From NCBI GenBank assembly GCA_014860225.1, contig JACZKE010000035.1, positions 1 through 64,000 of the forward strand: a stretch of DNA of 64,000 bases, read 5' to 3'. Of the stretch, positions 53,922-64,000 are shown piece by piece. A program made the position numbers and the translations under genes. The DNA comes from Desulfuromonadales bacterium (GTDB lineage: Bacteria; Desulfobacterota; Desulfuromonadia; Desulfuromonadales; BM103). Numbering within the stretch: position 1 is the first letter of the stretch; each line of letters opens with the position of its first letter. The notes under the pieces are model-generated. The model was not told the origin of the DNA. It searched no databases and saw only the letters and a program-made list of their open reading frames with translations.

Positions 53922-55246
53922 ACAACTTCACCCCTCGGGAGATCGTCTCTGAGCTTGATCGTTATATAGTCGGTCAGAACAGCGCCAAGCGGGCGGTAGC
54001 CGTAGCTTTGCGCAACCGCTGGCGTCGTCAGCAGGTTGACCCTGACCTGCGAGAAGAGATTGCGCCGAAGAATATCATCATGATCGGCCCGACCGGAGTC
54101 GGCAAAACCGAAATTGCCAGACGCCTGGCGCGACTGGCCCAGGCTCCATTTGTCAAGGTCGAAGCCAGCAAGTTCACCGAGGTCGGTTATGTCGGCCGCG
54201 ATGTCGAAAGCATGGTGCGCGACCTGGTCGAACTGGCTATCTTGATGGTCAAAGCCGAGGAGGCGAAGAACCAACGGATCAAGGCAGAGGATCTGGCCGA
54301 AGAGCGCCTGCTCGACCTGCTGCTTCCCGGCGATACAGCCAGCCAATCCACAGAAGTCAAAGGCGAAGGGGGAACCCGCGATAAATTACGCCGGTTGCTG
54401 CGCATGGGTGAACTCGACGAACGCATGGTCGACATAGAAACGCAGGACAACCAGATGCCGAGCATGCAGGTTTTCGGTCCCCAGGGACCGGAAGAAATGG
54501 GCTTCAACATCAAAGAGATGTTCGGCAATATCTTTCCAAAGAAAACCAAACAACGCCGGATGAAAGTGTCCGAAGCCAGAGAACTGCTGATCGAAATTGA
54601 GGCGGAAAAGCTTGTGGATATGGATAAGGTCCAGACCCTGGCCAAAGAACGTACCGAGCAAAACGGCATCATTTTTATCGATGAGATTGACAAGATTGCC
54701 AGCCGTGAAGGTGGCCATGGCCCGGAAGTTTCCCGTGAGGGGGTGCAACGCGACATACTGCCGATTGTCGAGGGGAGTACGGTCAACACCAAGTATGGTC
54801 CTGTGAAGACCGACCATATCCTCTTCATTGCGGCCGGCGCATTTCATGTCGCCAAGCCATCGGACCTGATTCCGGAATTACAGGGTCGCTTTCCCATCCG
54901 GGTAGAGCTTGACAGTCTTGAAGAAGCTGATCTCTTCAGAATCCTGACGGAACCGCGCAATGCACTGATCCGTCAATACCAGGCCCTTATGGCGACTGAA
55001 GGCATCCACCTGGAATTTAGCGAAGATGCGATTCTGGAGATTGCAAAAACTGCAGCCAGGGTCAATGAACGCACAGAAAATATCGGCGCCAGGCGTTTGC
55101 ACACAATCATGGAAACGCTGCTGGAGGAGTTGTCTTTCAGCGCTCCAGAGCAATCTGAAAAGCGCTTCAGTATTGACGAGGCTTTTGTACGCGGGCGACT
55201 CTCGGCGATTGCCGATAACGAGGATCTGTCGCGCTATATTCTCTAA
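53918..55246 (+). CDS. hslU: HslUV protease ATPase subunit HslU
   Basis: 442 residues. [30 protein letters not shown] at the start (one motif, shortened), Walker [17 protein letters not shown] (about 56-71), [18 protein letters not shown], an I domain (about 110-230) and [12 protein letters not shown]. It unfolds proteins for HslV. The start codon is TTG 53918 with GGAG upstream, and it overlaps the hslV stop, so translation is coupled. argB follows after 25 bases. Confidence 0.97.
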   Translation: MNNFTPREIVSELDRYIVGQNSAKRAVAVALRNRWRRQQVDPDLREEIAPKNIIMIGPTGVGKTEIARRLARLAQAPFVKVEASKFTEVGYVGRDVESMVRDLVELAILMVKAEEAKNQRIKAEDLAEERLLDLLLPGDTASQSTEVKGEGGTRDKLRRLLRMGELDERMVDIETQDNQMPSMQVFGPQGPEEMGFNIKEMFGNIFPKKTKQRRMKVSEARELLIEIEAEKLVDMDKVQTLAKERTEQNGIIFIDEIDKIASREGGHGPEVSREGVQRDILPIVEGSTVNTKYGPVKTDHILFIAAGAFHVAKPSDLIPELQGRFPIRVELDSLEEADLFRILTEPRNALIRQYQALMATEGIHLEFSEDAILEIAKTAARVNERTENIGARRLHTIMETLLEELSFSAPEQSEKRFSIDEAFVRGRLSAIADNEDLSRYIL

Positions 55247-55268
55247 GAACATTTGCAGGACAGGATAA

Positions 55269-56159
<891 letters not shown>

Positions 56160-56218
56160 GCCAGCAGCTGAGGTCCGGCTGCCAGATACACACTTTTCAG
56201 CTTTTACGGATAACCGTT

Positions 56219-57433
56219 ATGAGTACTTCGAGCGAGTGGATTGATAAAGCAGACAAGCATGTCATGAAGACCTACGGCCGCTACCCGGTCGTCGCCCAGC
56301 GCGGCGAGGGTTGCCGACTGTGGGATGTCGATGGGAGAGTCTATCTGGACTTCCTCGCCGGGGTAGCGGTCAACAATCTCGGTCATTGTCACCCCAAGGT
56401 CGTGGCGGCACTGCGTGAGCAGGCCGGGCGTTTGCTGCATTGCTCCAATTTCTATCATATCCCCCAGCAGATCGAATTGGCGGAGTGGCTCTGTGAACAC
56501 TCATTTGCCGACCGCGTCTTCTTCTGCAATTCCGGTGCTGAAGCCAATGAAGCAGCGATGAAGCTGGCACGCAAACACAGCAGGGAGAAATACGGTGAAA
56601 ACCGCTTTGAGGTGATCACGGCACTGGCCTCTTTCCATGGCCGCACCATCGCCACCATCAGCGCAACCGGCCAGGAGAAGGTCAAGGCCGGCTTTTCACC
56701 GATGCTCAACGGTTTCAAACACGTGCCCTTCGGCGATCTGGAGGCGATGCGCCAGATGGTCACGCCGAACGTCTGTGCTATCATGCTGGAGCCGATACAG
56801 GGTGAAGGTGGCGTCAACGTGCCTTTACCCGGCTATCTCAAAGCCGTCCGGGATCTTTGCGACGAATTCGATCTGTTGCTGATCTACGACGAGGTTCAGG
56901 TCGGCTGCGGCAGGACCGGTACCCTGTGGGCCTATGAGCACGAAGAGGTCCCCCCGGACATCATGACTCTGGCCAAGGCCCTGGCCGGCGGTCCGCCGAT
57001 CGGCGCCATGCTGACGACAACATCTCTGGCCGAAAGGCTCGGCCCTGGGACGCACGGGTCAACTTTCGGCGGTAACCCGCTGGTCTGCGCTGCGGCTCTG
57101 GCCGCGATGCAGACGATAACCAATGACGGTATCCTGGACAACTGTCGAGCCATGGGCGAGTATTTGACGGGGGAGCTTGAGAGATTGCAGGGCAAATATG
57201 CCTTCATCAAAGAAGTTCGTGGACGCGGACTGATCATCGGTATGGAGATGACGATCGAAGGCGGACCTTTGGTCAATGCCGCCATGGAACGTGGGCTGCT
57301 GATCAACTGCACCGTTGGTAAGGTCTTGCGCTTCGTTCCGCCGCTGATCGTCAGCCGGGCAGATATTGATGAAGCGGTGGCGATTCTCGATGAAGTCCTG
57401 GCAACCATTGACACAACGGATCATGCTGGCTGA
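56219..57433 (+). CDS. argD: Acetylornithine aminotransferase
   Basis: 404 residues. A class III PLP aminotransferase with GEGCRLWDVDGRVYLDFLAG, FFCNSGAEANEAAMKLAR (about 100-117), SFHGRT, LLIYDEVQVGCGRTG and the PLP lysine in TLAKALAGGPPIGAM. It converts N-acetylglutamate semialdehyde to N-acetylornithine and may also serve lysine synthesis as DapC. 59 bases after argB. Confidence 0.96.
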   Translation: MSTSSEWIDKADKHVMKTYGRYPVVAQRGEGCRLWDVDGRVYLDFLAGVAVNNLGHCHPKVVAALREQAGRLLHCSNFYHIPQQIELAEWLCEHSFADRVFFCNSGAEANEAAMKLARKHSREKYGENRFEVITALASFHGRTIATISATGQEKVKAGFSPMLNGFKHVPFGDLEAMRQMVTPNVCAIMLEPIQGEGGVNVPLPGYLKAVRDLCDEFDLLLIYDEVQVGCGRTGTLWAYEHEEVPPDIMTLAKALAGGPPIGAMLTTTSLAERLGPGTHGSTFGGNPLVCAAALAAMQTITNDGILDNCRAMGEYLTGELERLQGKYAFIKEVRGRGLIIGMEMTIEGGPLVNAAMERGLLINCTVGKVLRFVPPLIVSRADIDEAVAILDEVLATIDTTDHAG

Positions 57434-57467
57434 ACCGCTACTATTGTTTTCTTAAGGAGCCATTATT

Positions 57468-58376
57468 GTGAATAAAGATTTTCTCTGCCTCAGCGACTGG
57501 AGCTTCGACGCTCTGGAAAAGATCTTTGCCTTGACCAAAGACCTGAAATCCAGGCAGAAAGCCGGTTTGAAACATCACCTGTTGTCAGGCAAAACCCTCG
57601 GCATGCTCTTTGAGAAAAGCTCGACACGAACCCGCGTCTCCTTTGAAGCCGGCATGTTCCAGCTGGGCGGACACGCGCTTTTCCTGGCGGGCGGCAGCAC
57701 CCAGATGGGACGCGGAGAACCGATCAAGGATACCGCCCGTTGCATGGCTCGCTATGTCGACGGCGTCATGATCCGCACCTATTCGCAACAAGCTGTTGAA
57801 GAGTTTGCTCAATACAGTTCCGTGCCGGTCATCAACGGCCTGACCGACCTTTATCATCCCTGTCAGGTGATGACCGACCTCTTCACTGTTAGTGAGCACA
57901 AGCAGAACTATCGTGAGCTCTGCTACTGCTGGATCGGCGACGGCAATAATATGGCCAACAGCTGGATCAACGCTGCTGCGGTGTTCGGTTTCGAACTGCG
58001 CGTGGCCACTCCGGAAGGCTATGCACCGGATGCCGGTATCTGCAAACGGGCAGCAGATGCCGGTGCCCGTATTTTCTATACCAATGACCCCCGCGAAGCT
58101 GCGCGCAATGCAGACGTTTTGAACACTGATGTCTGGGCAAGCATGGGGCAGGAAGCCGAGCAGCAGGAACGTGCAAAGGCGTTTGCCGATTTCCAGATCA
58201 ACATGCAGCTGGTTGCGCTAGCCGATCCTGATTGCGTGGTCATGCACTGCCTCCCGGCCCATCGTGATGAAGAAATTACCGACGAGGTTATAGAGAGTCG
58301 TCATGCGATTATTTACGATGAAGCCGAGAATCGTCTGCATGTGCAGAAGGCCATCATGGCGACATTGATGGGATAA
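57468..58376 (+). CDS. argF: Ornithine carbamoyltransferase
   Basis: 302 residues. The carbamoyl phosphate motif FEKSSTRTRVSFE (about 47-59) and the ornithine-side motifs HPCQVMTD and MHCLPAHRDEEI identify ArgF. It makes citrulline. GTG start with AAGGAG upstream. 34 bases after argD. The RDD protein gene follows. Confidence 0.97.
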   Translation: MNKDFLCLSDWSFDALEKIFALTKDLKSRQKAGLKHHLLSGKTLGMLFEKSSTRTRVSFEAGMFQLGGHALFLAGGSTQMGRGEPIKDTARCMARYVDGVMIRTYSQQAVEEFAQYSSVPVINGLTDLYHPCQVMTDLFTVSEHKQNYRELCYCWIGDGNNMANSWINAAAVFGFELRVATPEGYAPDAGICKRAADAGARIFYTNDPREAARNADVLNTDVWASMGQEAEQQERAKAFADFQINMQLVALADPDCVVMHCLPAHRDEEITDEVIESRHAIIYDEAENRLHVQKAIMATLMG

Positions 58377-58444
58377 CACCTGCAAGCAAAAGATGCTGAG
58401 TGCGAGGCGGGAAAAGCCTCTTCAACATAAAGACTCGAGAACAA

Positions 58445-59224
58445 ATGAAGATCATCTGTCCCAAATGTAATTTTTCCAAGACGGTCGATCCGGACAGTGT
58501 TCCAGATCGACCGGTCAAGGTAAACTGCCCCCGATGCGGCAATGGGTTTATCTTTGACAAGTCGCTGCGCTCCAGGCAAGAGGCGGCTCCCGGACATGCG
58601 ACTGAGCCGTCAGAGCAGGTCACCTGTCCGGTTTGCGGTCTCCTGCAGGATAAAAGCGACACCTGCAAAGGCTGTGGGGTCGTGTACGCCAAGCTCCTGG
58701 GCCAATGGCAGAAAAACGGACAGTCGCCTCAAAATTCTGACATACTGAACAGCAGCCTCGCCGAGTTGCGCCGCAAAGCAGAAAAACCGGCGCCGCAGAA
58801 TCAACCGAAAGCAGGCTTCTGGCTCCGTGTTATAGCCTGCATGCTCGACTTTTTCCTGCTGGGAATGGTGCAAGGCTTACTCAGCCTGCTGATCAACCTG
58901 GTGATTGGCATGCTCGGGATTGCCACCGAAGATGACCCGGCCGTCGGTCTGGTCCTCATGCTGTTCGGTGTGTCGCTCATCATCGGCTACGTTGTATTCT
59001 TTACCGGTTACTGCGGCCAGACACCAGGCAAGATGGCCCTGCGCATCAAGGTTATTCGCACCGATGGCAGCCCGGTCAGCTACGGCCGCGCTTTCTTGCG
59101 CGAGGTACCGGGCAAGTTCATTTCCTGCATCCTGCTCGGCATCGGCTATCTCATGGTCGCCTTCGACAGCCAGAAGCAGGGGTTGCACGACAAAATTGCT
59201 GATTCATATGTCATCAAACTCTGA
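58445..59224 (+). CDS. Zinc-ribbon RDD-family membrane protein
   Basis: 259 residues from ATG 58445; a GTG 15 codons earlier is less likely. N-terminal zinc ribbon of the MJ0042 kind (CPKC at 5-8, CPRC at 28-31), a second ribbon (CPVC 61-64, CKGC 74-77), a linker, then an RDD domain (about 123-259) with GFWLRVIACMLDFFLLG, two or three helices, GQTPGKMALRIKVI and GLHDKIADSYVI. Role unknown. It lies inside the arginine operon between argF and argG, with nothing arginine-specific visible in it. Confidence 0.85.
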   Translation: MKIICPKCNFSKTVDPDSVPDRPVKVNCPRCGNGFIFDKSLRSRQEAAPGHATEPSEQVTCPVCGLLQDKSDTCKGCGVVYAKLLGQWQKNGQSPQNSDILNSSLAELRRKAEKPAPQNQPKAGFWLRVIACMLDFFLLGMVQGLLSLLINLVIGMLGIATEDDPAVGLVLMLFGVSLIIGYVVFFTGYCGQTPGKMALRIKVIRTDGSPVSYGRAFLREVPGKFISCILLGIGYLMVAFDSQKQGLHDKIADSYVIKL

Positions 59225-59261
59225 GGCATGCAGCCCATAAAACGATAAGGAGCATTTGATA

Positions 59262-60482
59262 ATGAGCAAAAAAGGAACCGTTAAAAAAGCCGTCCTCGCC
59301 TATTCCGGGGGACTTGATACTTCGATCATCCTTAAATGGCTGATCGAGGAATACGGTTGTGAAGTCATCGCCTTTTCTGCCGACCTTGGCCAGGGCGAGG
59401 AACTGGACGGCATTCCGAAAAAAGCAAAGGATACCGGCGCAAGCGCCTGCCATATCCTCGACCTGCGCGAAGAATTCACCCGCGACTTCGTTTTTCCGAT
59501 GTTCCGCGCCAACGCCATCTACGAAGGGCGCTACTTCCTCGGCACCTCGATTGCCCGGCCGCTGATCGCCAAGGCACAGATGGACATTGCCCGTCAGGAA
59601 GGTGCCGATGCGGTTTCCCATGGTGCCACCGGTAAAGGCAACGACCAGGTCCGTTTCGAGATCGCCTACTACCACTTTGATCCGGCAGTCAAAGTCATCG
59701 CGCCATGGCGCGAGTGGGACATGAACAGCCGCACAGCTCTCGAGGAATATGCCCGCAAACATGGCATCCCGGTGCCGACCAGCAAAAAGTTCCCCTGGAG
59801 CTCCGATCGCAACCTGCTGCACATTTCCTTCGAAGGCGATGTGCTTGAAAACCCCTGGGCAGAAGCTCCGGAAGAGATGTACGTACTGACTGTGCGTCCG
59901 GAAGACGCTCCCGACCAGCCGGAATATGTCGAGATTGAATTCGAGAAGGGCGATGCCGTTGCAGTCAACGGCGAGCGTCTGTCACCGGCCAAACTGCTCG
60001 CCAAGCTTAACGAAATCGGCGGGCGTCACGGCATCGGCCGGGTTGACCTGCTCGAAAACCGCTTTGTCGGCATGAAGAGCCGCGGCGTTTACGAGACACC
60101 CGGCGGCACCATTCTCGAGGAAGCGCACCGCGGCGTGGAATCGATTACGATGGACCGCGAAGTCATGCACCTGCGTGATTCGCTGGTTCCCAGCTATGCC
60201 AGCATGATCTATAACGGCTTCTGGTTCGCTCCCGAGCGTCTGGCCCTGCAGGCCCTGATCGATCAAACCCAACAGAACGTCAACGGCAAGGCCCGCATCA
60301 AGCTTTACAAGGGCCACTGCCGCGTGGTCGGTCGCGATTCGGCAACCGACAGCCTGTTCAATGTCGACTTCGCCACCTTCGAGGCGGACGCTGTCTACAA
60401 CCAGGCTGACGCTGAAGGTTTCATCAAGCTCAACGCCCTGCGCCTGCGCATCGCAGCGATGCAGAGGGAAGCGAAAAAATAA
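59262..60482 (+). CDS. argG: Argininosuccinate synthase
   Basis: 406 residues. The ATP PP-motif [18 protein letters not shown] (about 10-27), [15 protein letters not shown] and VIAPWREW are diagnostic. It condenses citrulline and aspartate. ATG 59262 has AAGGAG 9 bases upstream. Follows the RDD gene by 37 bases. Confidence 0.97.
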   Translation: MSKKGTVKKAVLAYSGGLDTSIILKWLIEEYGCEVIAFSADLGQGEELDGIPKKAKDTGASACHILDLREEFTRDFVFPMFRANAIYEGRYFLGTSIARPLIAKAQMDIARQEGADAVSHGATGKGNDQVRFEIAYYHFDPAVKVIAPWREWDMNSRTALEEYARKHGIPVPTSKKFPWSSDRNLLHISFEGDVLENPWAEAPEEMYVLTVRPEDAPDQPEYVEIEFEKGDAVAVNGERLSPAKLLAKLNEIGGRHGIGRVDLLENRFVGMKSRGVYETPGGTILEEAHRGVESITMDREVMHLRDSLVPSYASMIYNGFWFAPERLALQALIDQTQQNVNGKARIKLYKGHCRVVGRDSATDSLFNVDFATFEADAVYNQADAEGFIKLNALRLRIAAMQREAKK

Positions 60483-60500
60483 GGCGCACCTCGAGGTATT

Positions 60501-60986
60501 ATGGACTTCAAAAAACAGGCGATCAAAACCTCTGTCGTCGCCTGCATTGTCGATGAAAAAGAGCGCGTTTTGCTAACCCGGCGCTGCATTGAACCATTCT
60601 GCGGCCAGTGGGTCATGCCGGGAGGCAAGGTCGATCACGGCGAGCCACTCCTGCAGGCGCTGCATCGCGAAGTTCGTGAAGAGGTCGGTATCGAGGTGCA
60701 CATCGCCGGCTTGCTTGATGTCTACGAACATGTCGCCATAGGCGAGCGTAACGACCATTACGTGATCCTCTATTACCGGGCGCAGCCTTTGACAGTTGAT
60801 CTGATGCCTAACAGTTCGGAAGTGATTGAGGCCGACTGGATCCCGGCAGACCGCCTGGCAGCCTACGACATGACACCCGGAACCAGGCACATCCTTGCCC
60901 AGGTTTATCCCGGCATGCTCCAGGATCCGGGAGAACCTGCGGATGAGCTGTTCAACCGCAGCGAAGTCGGCATTGTTGGCCAATAA
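60501..60986 (+). CDS. Nudix hydrolase
   Basis: 161 residues. The Nudix box reads GGKVDHGEPLLQALHREVRE followed by EVGI (about 43-66) and matches the GX5EX7REUXEEXGU signature. It begins IKTSVVACIVDEKERVLLTRR. It hydrolyses a nucleoside diphosphate linked to some group; the substrate is unknown. GAGG precedes the ATG. It sits between argG and argH, 18 and 56 bases from them. Confidence 0.9.
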   Translation: MDFKKQAIKTSVVACIVDEKERVLLTRRCIEPFCGQWVMPGGKVDHGEPLLQALHREVREEVGIEVHIAGLLDVYEHVAIGERNDHYVILYYRAQPLTVDLMPNSSEVIEADWIPADRLAAYDMTPGTRHILAQVYPGMLQDPGEPADELFNRSEVGIVGQ

Positions 60987-61042
60987 CCTTGAACCTGCCA
61001 CAGGTTCTGATCTGCATGTAAAGACGAAGAAACGAGAGAATA

Positions 61043-62425
61043 ATGAGCAACAAACTCTGGGCCGGACGCTTCACTCAGCCCACCGATGCCTTTGTCGAAG
61101 AGTTCACCGCTTCGATCAACTTCGACCAGCGTCTCTATCGCTACGACATCCTCGGATCCGTCACCCACGCCGGGATGCTCGCCCGCCAGGGGATCATCGC
61201 TGACAACGAAGCCGAAACAATCATCCAGGGTCTTAATGAGATTCTTGCAGAGATCGAAGAAGGTAAATTCGTCTTTTCGGTCGCTCGTGAAGATATTCAT
61301 ATGAATATCGAAGCACGCTTGATCGAGAAGATCGGTCCGGTCGGCGGCAAGCTGCACACTGCCCGTTCGCGCAACGATCAGGTCGCCCTGGATGTGCGTC
61401 TCTATCTGCGCGATGAAGTCGATGCCATCGCGAAAGCCCTCAGGCAGATGCAGTCGGCACTGCTCGCACAGGCCGAGGTCAATCTCGATGTCATCATGCC
61501 GGGATACACCCATCTGCAGACTGCCCAACCGGTGCTTTTTTCGCATCACATGCTGGCTTATGTCGAGATGCTGGCGCGCGATGCCGGCCGCCTGCATGAC
61601 CTGCGCCGTCGGCTCAACCTGATGCCTCTCGGTGCAGGAGCCCTGGCGGGGACCACCTTTCCTATTGATCGCGAATGGGTTGCCGGGCAGCTTGGCTTTG
61701 CCGGGGTGACGCGCAACAGCCTGGATTCGGTCTCCGATCGCGACTTCGCTCTCGAATTCTGCAGCTTTGCCTCGATCATGATGATGCACCTCTCGCGGCT
61801 CTCCGAGGAGTTGATCCTCTGGTCGAGTGCCGACTTTGCCTTCATCGAGCTCTCCGACGGTTTCTGTACCGGCAGTTCCATCATGCCGCAGAAAAAGAAT
61901 CCTGACGTGCCGGAGCTGGTACGCGGTAAAACCGGACGCGTCTACGGCAACCTGGTCAGCCTGCTGACATTGATGAAATCGCTGCCGCTGGCCTATAACA
62001 AGGACATGCAGGAGGACAAGGAGCCGCTCTTCGACACCATCGATACGGTGCGTGGTTCACTCAAGGTCTTTGCCGAAATGATCGCAAAAATGGCTGTCAA
62101 TCCGGAGCGGATGCGGATTGCAGCCGCTCGCGGCTTCTCCACCGCCACCGATGTCGCCGATTACCTGGTACGCAAGGGACTGCCGTTCCGCAATGCCCAC
62201 GAAGTCGTCGGCAAAACCGTGCGCTATTGTGTTGAGAACGGCAAGGACATCCCGGAGTTGTCCCTCGAGGAATTTCAGCAGTTTTCCACTGCTATTGATG
62301 CCGACATCTTTGATCACGTTACCCTTGAAGCCTCGGTGAATGCCCGCAAGGCGACCGGCGGAACCGCCCGTTCAGCCGTTGAAAAAGAACTCGTACTTGC
62401 CCGTCAGGCCCTGGAAGAAAGCTGA
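61043..62425 (+). CDS. argH: Argininosuccinate lyase
   Basis: 460 residues. [20 protein letters not shown] at the start, [37 protein letters not shown] and the signature loop [20 protein letters not shown] (about 274-293). It releases arginine and fumarate. Last arginine enzyme of the run; a lipoprotein gene follows after 2 bases. Confidence 0.97.
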   Translation: MSNKLWAGRFTQPTDAFVEEFTASINFDQRLYRYDILGSVTHAGMLARQGIIADNEAETIIQGLNEILAEIEEGKFVFSVAREDIHMNIEARLIEKIGPVGGKLHTARSRNDQVALDVRLYLRDEVDAIAKALRQMQSALLAQAEVNLDVIMPGYTHLQTAQPVLFSHHMLAYVEMLARDAGRLHDLRRRLNLMPLGAGALAGTTFPIDREWVAGQLGFAGVTRNSLDSVSDRDFALEFCSFASIMMMHLSRLSEELILWSSADFAFIELSDGFCTGSSIMPQKKNPDVPELVRGKTGRVYGNLVSLLTLMKSLPLAYNKDMQEDKEPLFDTIDTVRGSLKVFAEMIAKMAVNPERMRIAAARGFSTATDVADYLVRKGLPFRNAHEVVGKTVRYCVENGKDIPELSLEEFQQFSTAIDADIFDHVTLEASVNARKATGGTARSAVEKELVLARQALEES

Positions 62426-62427
62426 AA

Positions 62428-63231
62428 ATGAAGATTTTCACTGCCTCGCAGCGCTCACGATTTATCTCACACTGCGTCCGGCGCTCTGCATTCAGCATCA
62501 TGATCAGTCTCATGCTGATCATGATGATAACAGCCTGTGGCAAAAAGGGCCCGGTGCGGCCCAAGCTTGGCTCCCTTCCCATGGCTCCGGAAAAAGTGAC
62601 TCTGCAGCAGCAGGGCAATCTCTTTCTGCTCGGTTGGACCATTCCATCGACAAACCAGGATGGCAGCGACGCCGAAGAACTGACCGGTTTCCGCATCAAA
62701 CGCCTCTCTTACGACGCGACCGATGATTGTCCGACCTGTCGCGACCCGCTGGATGAAGTTGCAGATCTCGATCTCGGCTATCCAACGCCGGGGCAACGTA
62801 TCGGCAACCGGATTTACTGGCGTGACCTGGACATTCGCATCGGCATCGGTTACCGTTACGCCATCGTACCCTTAACCGTTGGTGGCCAAGAAGGGCCTGC
62901 CGCCACAGTACATCTTGCAGCACAAACACCACCACCGCCACCGACGGCTCTGCAGGTTGAAGCCGGTAATGCCCAGGTTGCCGTACAATGGATTGCTCCT
63001 GCCTTATCTGGCGAGATGAAACTGGTCGGCTATAACCTTTATCGCCGGCAGGCCAAGCGCCCGTTTCCAATCGTTCCGGTCAATAGCGATCCTCTGCAAG
63101 AGACACACCTGCTTGATCGCGGCCTTGACAATGGACGGGCTTACGAGTACCGGGTCAGCTCACTGATTCGCATTGGCGACCAGGTTCTGGAAAGCATGGC
63201 AAGCCCCGGTGCCCTGGTCACACCGCAGTAA
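62428..63231 (+). CDS. Lipoprotein with fibronectin type III-like repeats
   Basis: 267 residues. A long basic n-region, a hydrophobic stretch SIMISLMLIMMIT and then the lipobox cysteine in MITACGKKGPVRPKLGS (Cys37), a sequence typical of small lipoproteins next to argH/dapA/lysA. The rest holds two FnIII-like segments (about 55-165 and 170-265; 'PTALQVEAGNAQVAVQW', 'GYNLYRRQ', 'YEYRVSSL'). Probably exported and lipid-anchored; partner unknown. GGAAG precedes the ATG inside the argH end. Confidence 0.82.
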   Translation: MKIFTASQRSRFISHCVRRSAFSIMISLMLIMMITACGKKGPVRPKLGSLPMAPEKVTLQQQGNLFLLGWTIPSTNQDGSDAEELTGFRIKRLSYDATDDCPTCRDPLDEVADLDLGYPTPGQRIGNRIYWRDLDIRIGIGYRYAIVPLTVGGQEGPAATVHLAAQTPPPPPTALQVEAGNAQVAVQWIAPALSGEMKLVGYNLYRRQAKRPFPIVPVNSDPLQETHLLDRGLDNGRAYEYRVSSLIRIGDQVLESMASPGALVTPQ

Positions 63232-63304
63232 AGGCGCTTGCACGCACTTTACAAGTACCTGCTGCTATGTTAGGTAGTTTCCATACGGAAACTCCGGACA
63301 ACAC

Positions 63305-63452
63305 CGGCACAGTTTTCGATCTGGACACGAGCAATTTTTCGTAAGGTCAACGAAAACAAGGATTTGAGCGGAGGCGTAGTCCCTTACGCCGCACAATCAA
63401 ATCCGCCGATTGACGCAGAAATTGCGGAAAAGGGCCGTTTCAGGACGAAAAC
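63305..63452 (-). repeat. Near-palindromic ~148 bp repeat, copy 2 (inverted)
   Basis: The reverse complement begins GTTTTCGTCCTGAAACG and ends CAGATCGAAAACTG, matching 19762-19907 in nearly every block (for example GCGGATTTGATTGTGCGGCG). It lies between the lipoprotein gene and dapA. The remaining parts of this 270 bp gap show no gene or clear promoter. Confidence 0.88.
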
Positions 63453-63501
63453 CAGGTAGGGTGCTTTACTAATCAAAGGATATTCAAGCAAGGAGAAGAT
63501 C

Positions 63502-64000
63502 ATGTTTAGAGGATCCATGGTAGCGATCGTCACCCCTTTCGACAGTCAGGGCAAGTTCGCCGAGGAGACCTATCGTCAGCTGATTGATTTCCAGATTGAG
63601 AACGGTACCGATGTCATTGTCCCTTGCGGCACGACCGGTGAATCGGCAACCCTCGATTTTGACGAGCACGAGTACGTCATCAAGGTCTGTATCGATCAGG
63701 TCAACAAGCGCATTCCGGTAATTGCCGGCACCGGCGCCAACAACACGGCCGAAGCGATCCATCTGTCGAAGAATGCCAAGGCCAACGGCGCTGACGGTCT
63801 GTTGCTGGTCTGTCCCTACTACAACAAGCCCTCTCAGGAAGGTATCTACCAACATTACAAAAAGCTCGCCGAGGAGGTCGCCCTCCCCCAGGTGCTCTAT
63901 AACGTGCCGGGCCGTACCGGCGTCAACGTAACCGCCGATACCACCATCCGCCTGGCCGAGTTTGCCAACATCGTGGCCATCAAGGAAGCTTCCGGCGACC
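63502..64000 (+). CDS. dapA: 4-hydroxy-tetrahydrodipicolinate synthase, N-terminal part
   Basis: The first 166 codons of a plus-strand gene that runs off the right edge. MFRGSMVAIVTPFDSQGK, VPCGTTGESATLD (the substrate-site threonines), VIAGTGANNTAEAI, VCPYYNKPSQEG, LYNVPGRTGVNV and the active-site lysine in IVAIKEASGD identify DapA. It condenses pyruvate with aspartate semialdehyde toward lysine and diaminopimelate. AAGGAG precedes the ATG. Confidence 0.96.
   Translation, partial: MFRGSMVAIVTPFDSQGKFAEETYRQLIDFQIENGTDVIVPCGTTGESATLDFDEHEYVIKVCIDQVNKRIPVIAGTGANNTAEAIHLSKNAKANGADGLLLVCPYYNKPSQEGIYQHYKKLAEEVALPQVLYNVPGRTGVNVTADTTIRLAEFANIVAIKEASGD

Overview
The window is a stretch of ordinary bacterial chromosome with moderate-to-high GC. 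It almost certainly comes from the Desulfuromonadales (the Geobacter/Pelobacter/Desulfuromonas group). The reasons are the order recA-pilT-recX-alaS, the order argB-argD-argF-(RDD)-argG-(Nudix)-argH-lipoprotein-dapA, a fused thiE-thiD behind a TPP riboswitch, a c7-like multihaem cytochrome, and a SpeA/carboxyspermidine polyamine route. No tRNA, rRNA, CRISPR array, prophage or complete insertion sequence was seen. The assignment rests on gene content and order recalled from that group, not on a database search.

Layout. 1-5.4 kb (minus strand): start of a ResB-like gene, purE, purD, purH and a RACo-type ASKHA ATPase without its ferredoxin domain. 5.4-6.6 kb: alr (minus). 6.9-10.2 kb (plus): TPP riboswitch, thiED fusion, thiC. 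10.3-15.1 kb (minus): polyamine synthesis, with carboxy(nor)spermidine synthase, nspC and speA. 15.6-20.6 kb: ChaN-PDZ lipoprotein, class II aldolase fba, long-form GAPDH, hexahaem cytochrome. 20.8-25.7 kb: RNA methyltransferase, rpsU, and the N-end-rule set aat-clpA-clpS (minus). 26-33.8 kb: PAS-GGDEF-EAL protein, YkgJ-like protein, TM2, Dabb and class II aldolase proteins, a small zinc ribbon, rmuC, tmcAL. 34-36 kb (minus): guaC and sfsA. 36.2-41.2 kb (plus): RNase J, uppP, ftsK. 41.6-47.8 kb (plus): larB-larC-pgpA-cinA, a PAS-GAF histidine kinase and thpR in a tight run. 48-55.2 kb: recA-pilT-recX-alaS, hslV-hslU. 55.3-64 kb: most of arginine biosynthesis, then the start of dapA.

How the genes connect. 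The arg operon supplies arginine. SpeA turns arginine into agmatine, and the carboxyspermidine pair uses aspartate semialdehyde (also the DapA substrate) to build spermidine without decarboxylated SAM. aat, clpS and clpA form the bacterial N-degron pathway (clpP lies elsewhere). thiC makes HMP-P, and thiED phosphorylates HMP-P and couples it to the thiazole.

The least explained content is not coding. At least four families of short palindromic repeats lie between genes. (1) A composite element with (GTTGAATC)n octamer arrays surrounds the pur and polyamine genes. (2) A ~165 bp element with AGTCCGAC-type ends has two full and two decayed copies. It carries a Shine-Dalgarno plus ATG, and the outermost stem changes sequence between copies while staying base-paired. 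(3) A ~146 bp near-palindrome occurs in two inverted copies 43.5 kb apart. (4) A 134 bp element has 13 bp perfect terminal inverted repeats and an 8 bp target duplication. It has IS66-style ends and sits just before the larB ribosome binding site. These repeats are the best candidates for something not yet described; the protein-coding genes are mostly recognisable housekeeping functions.
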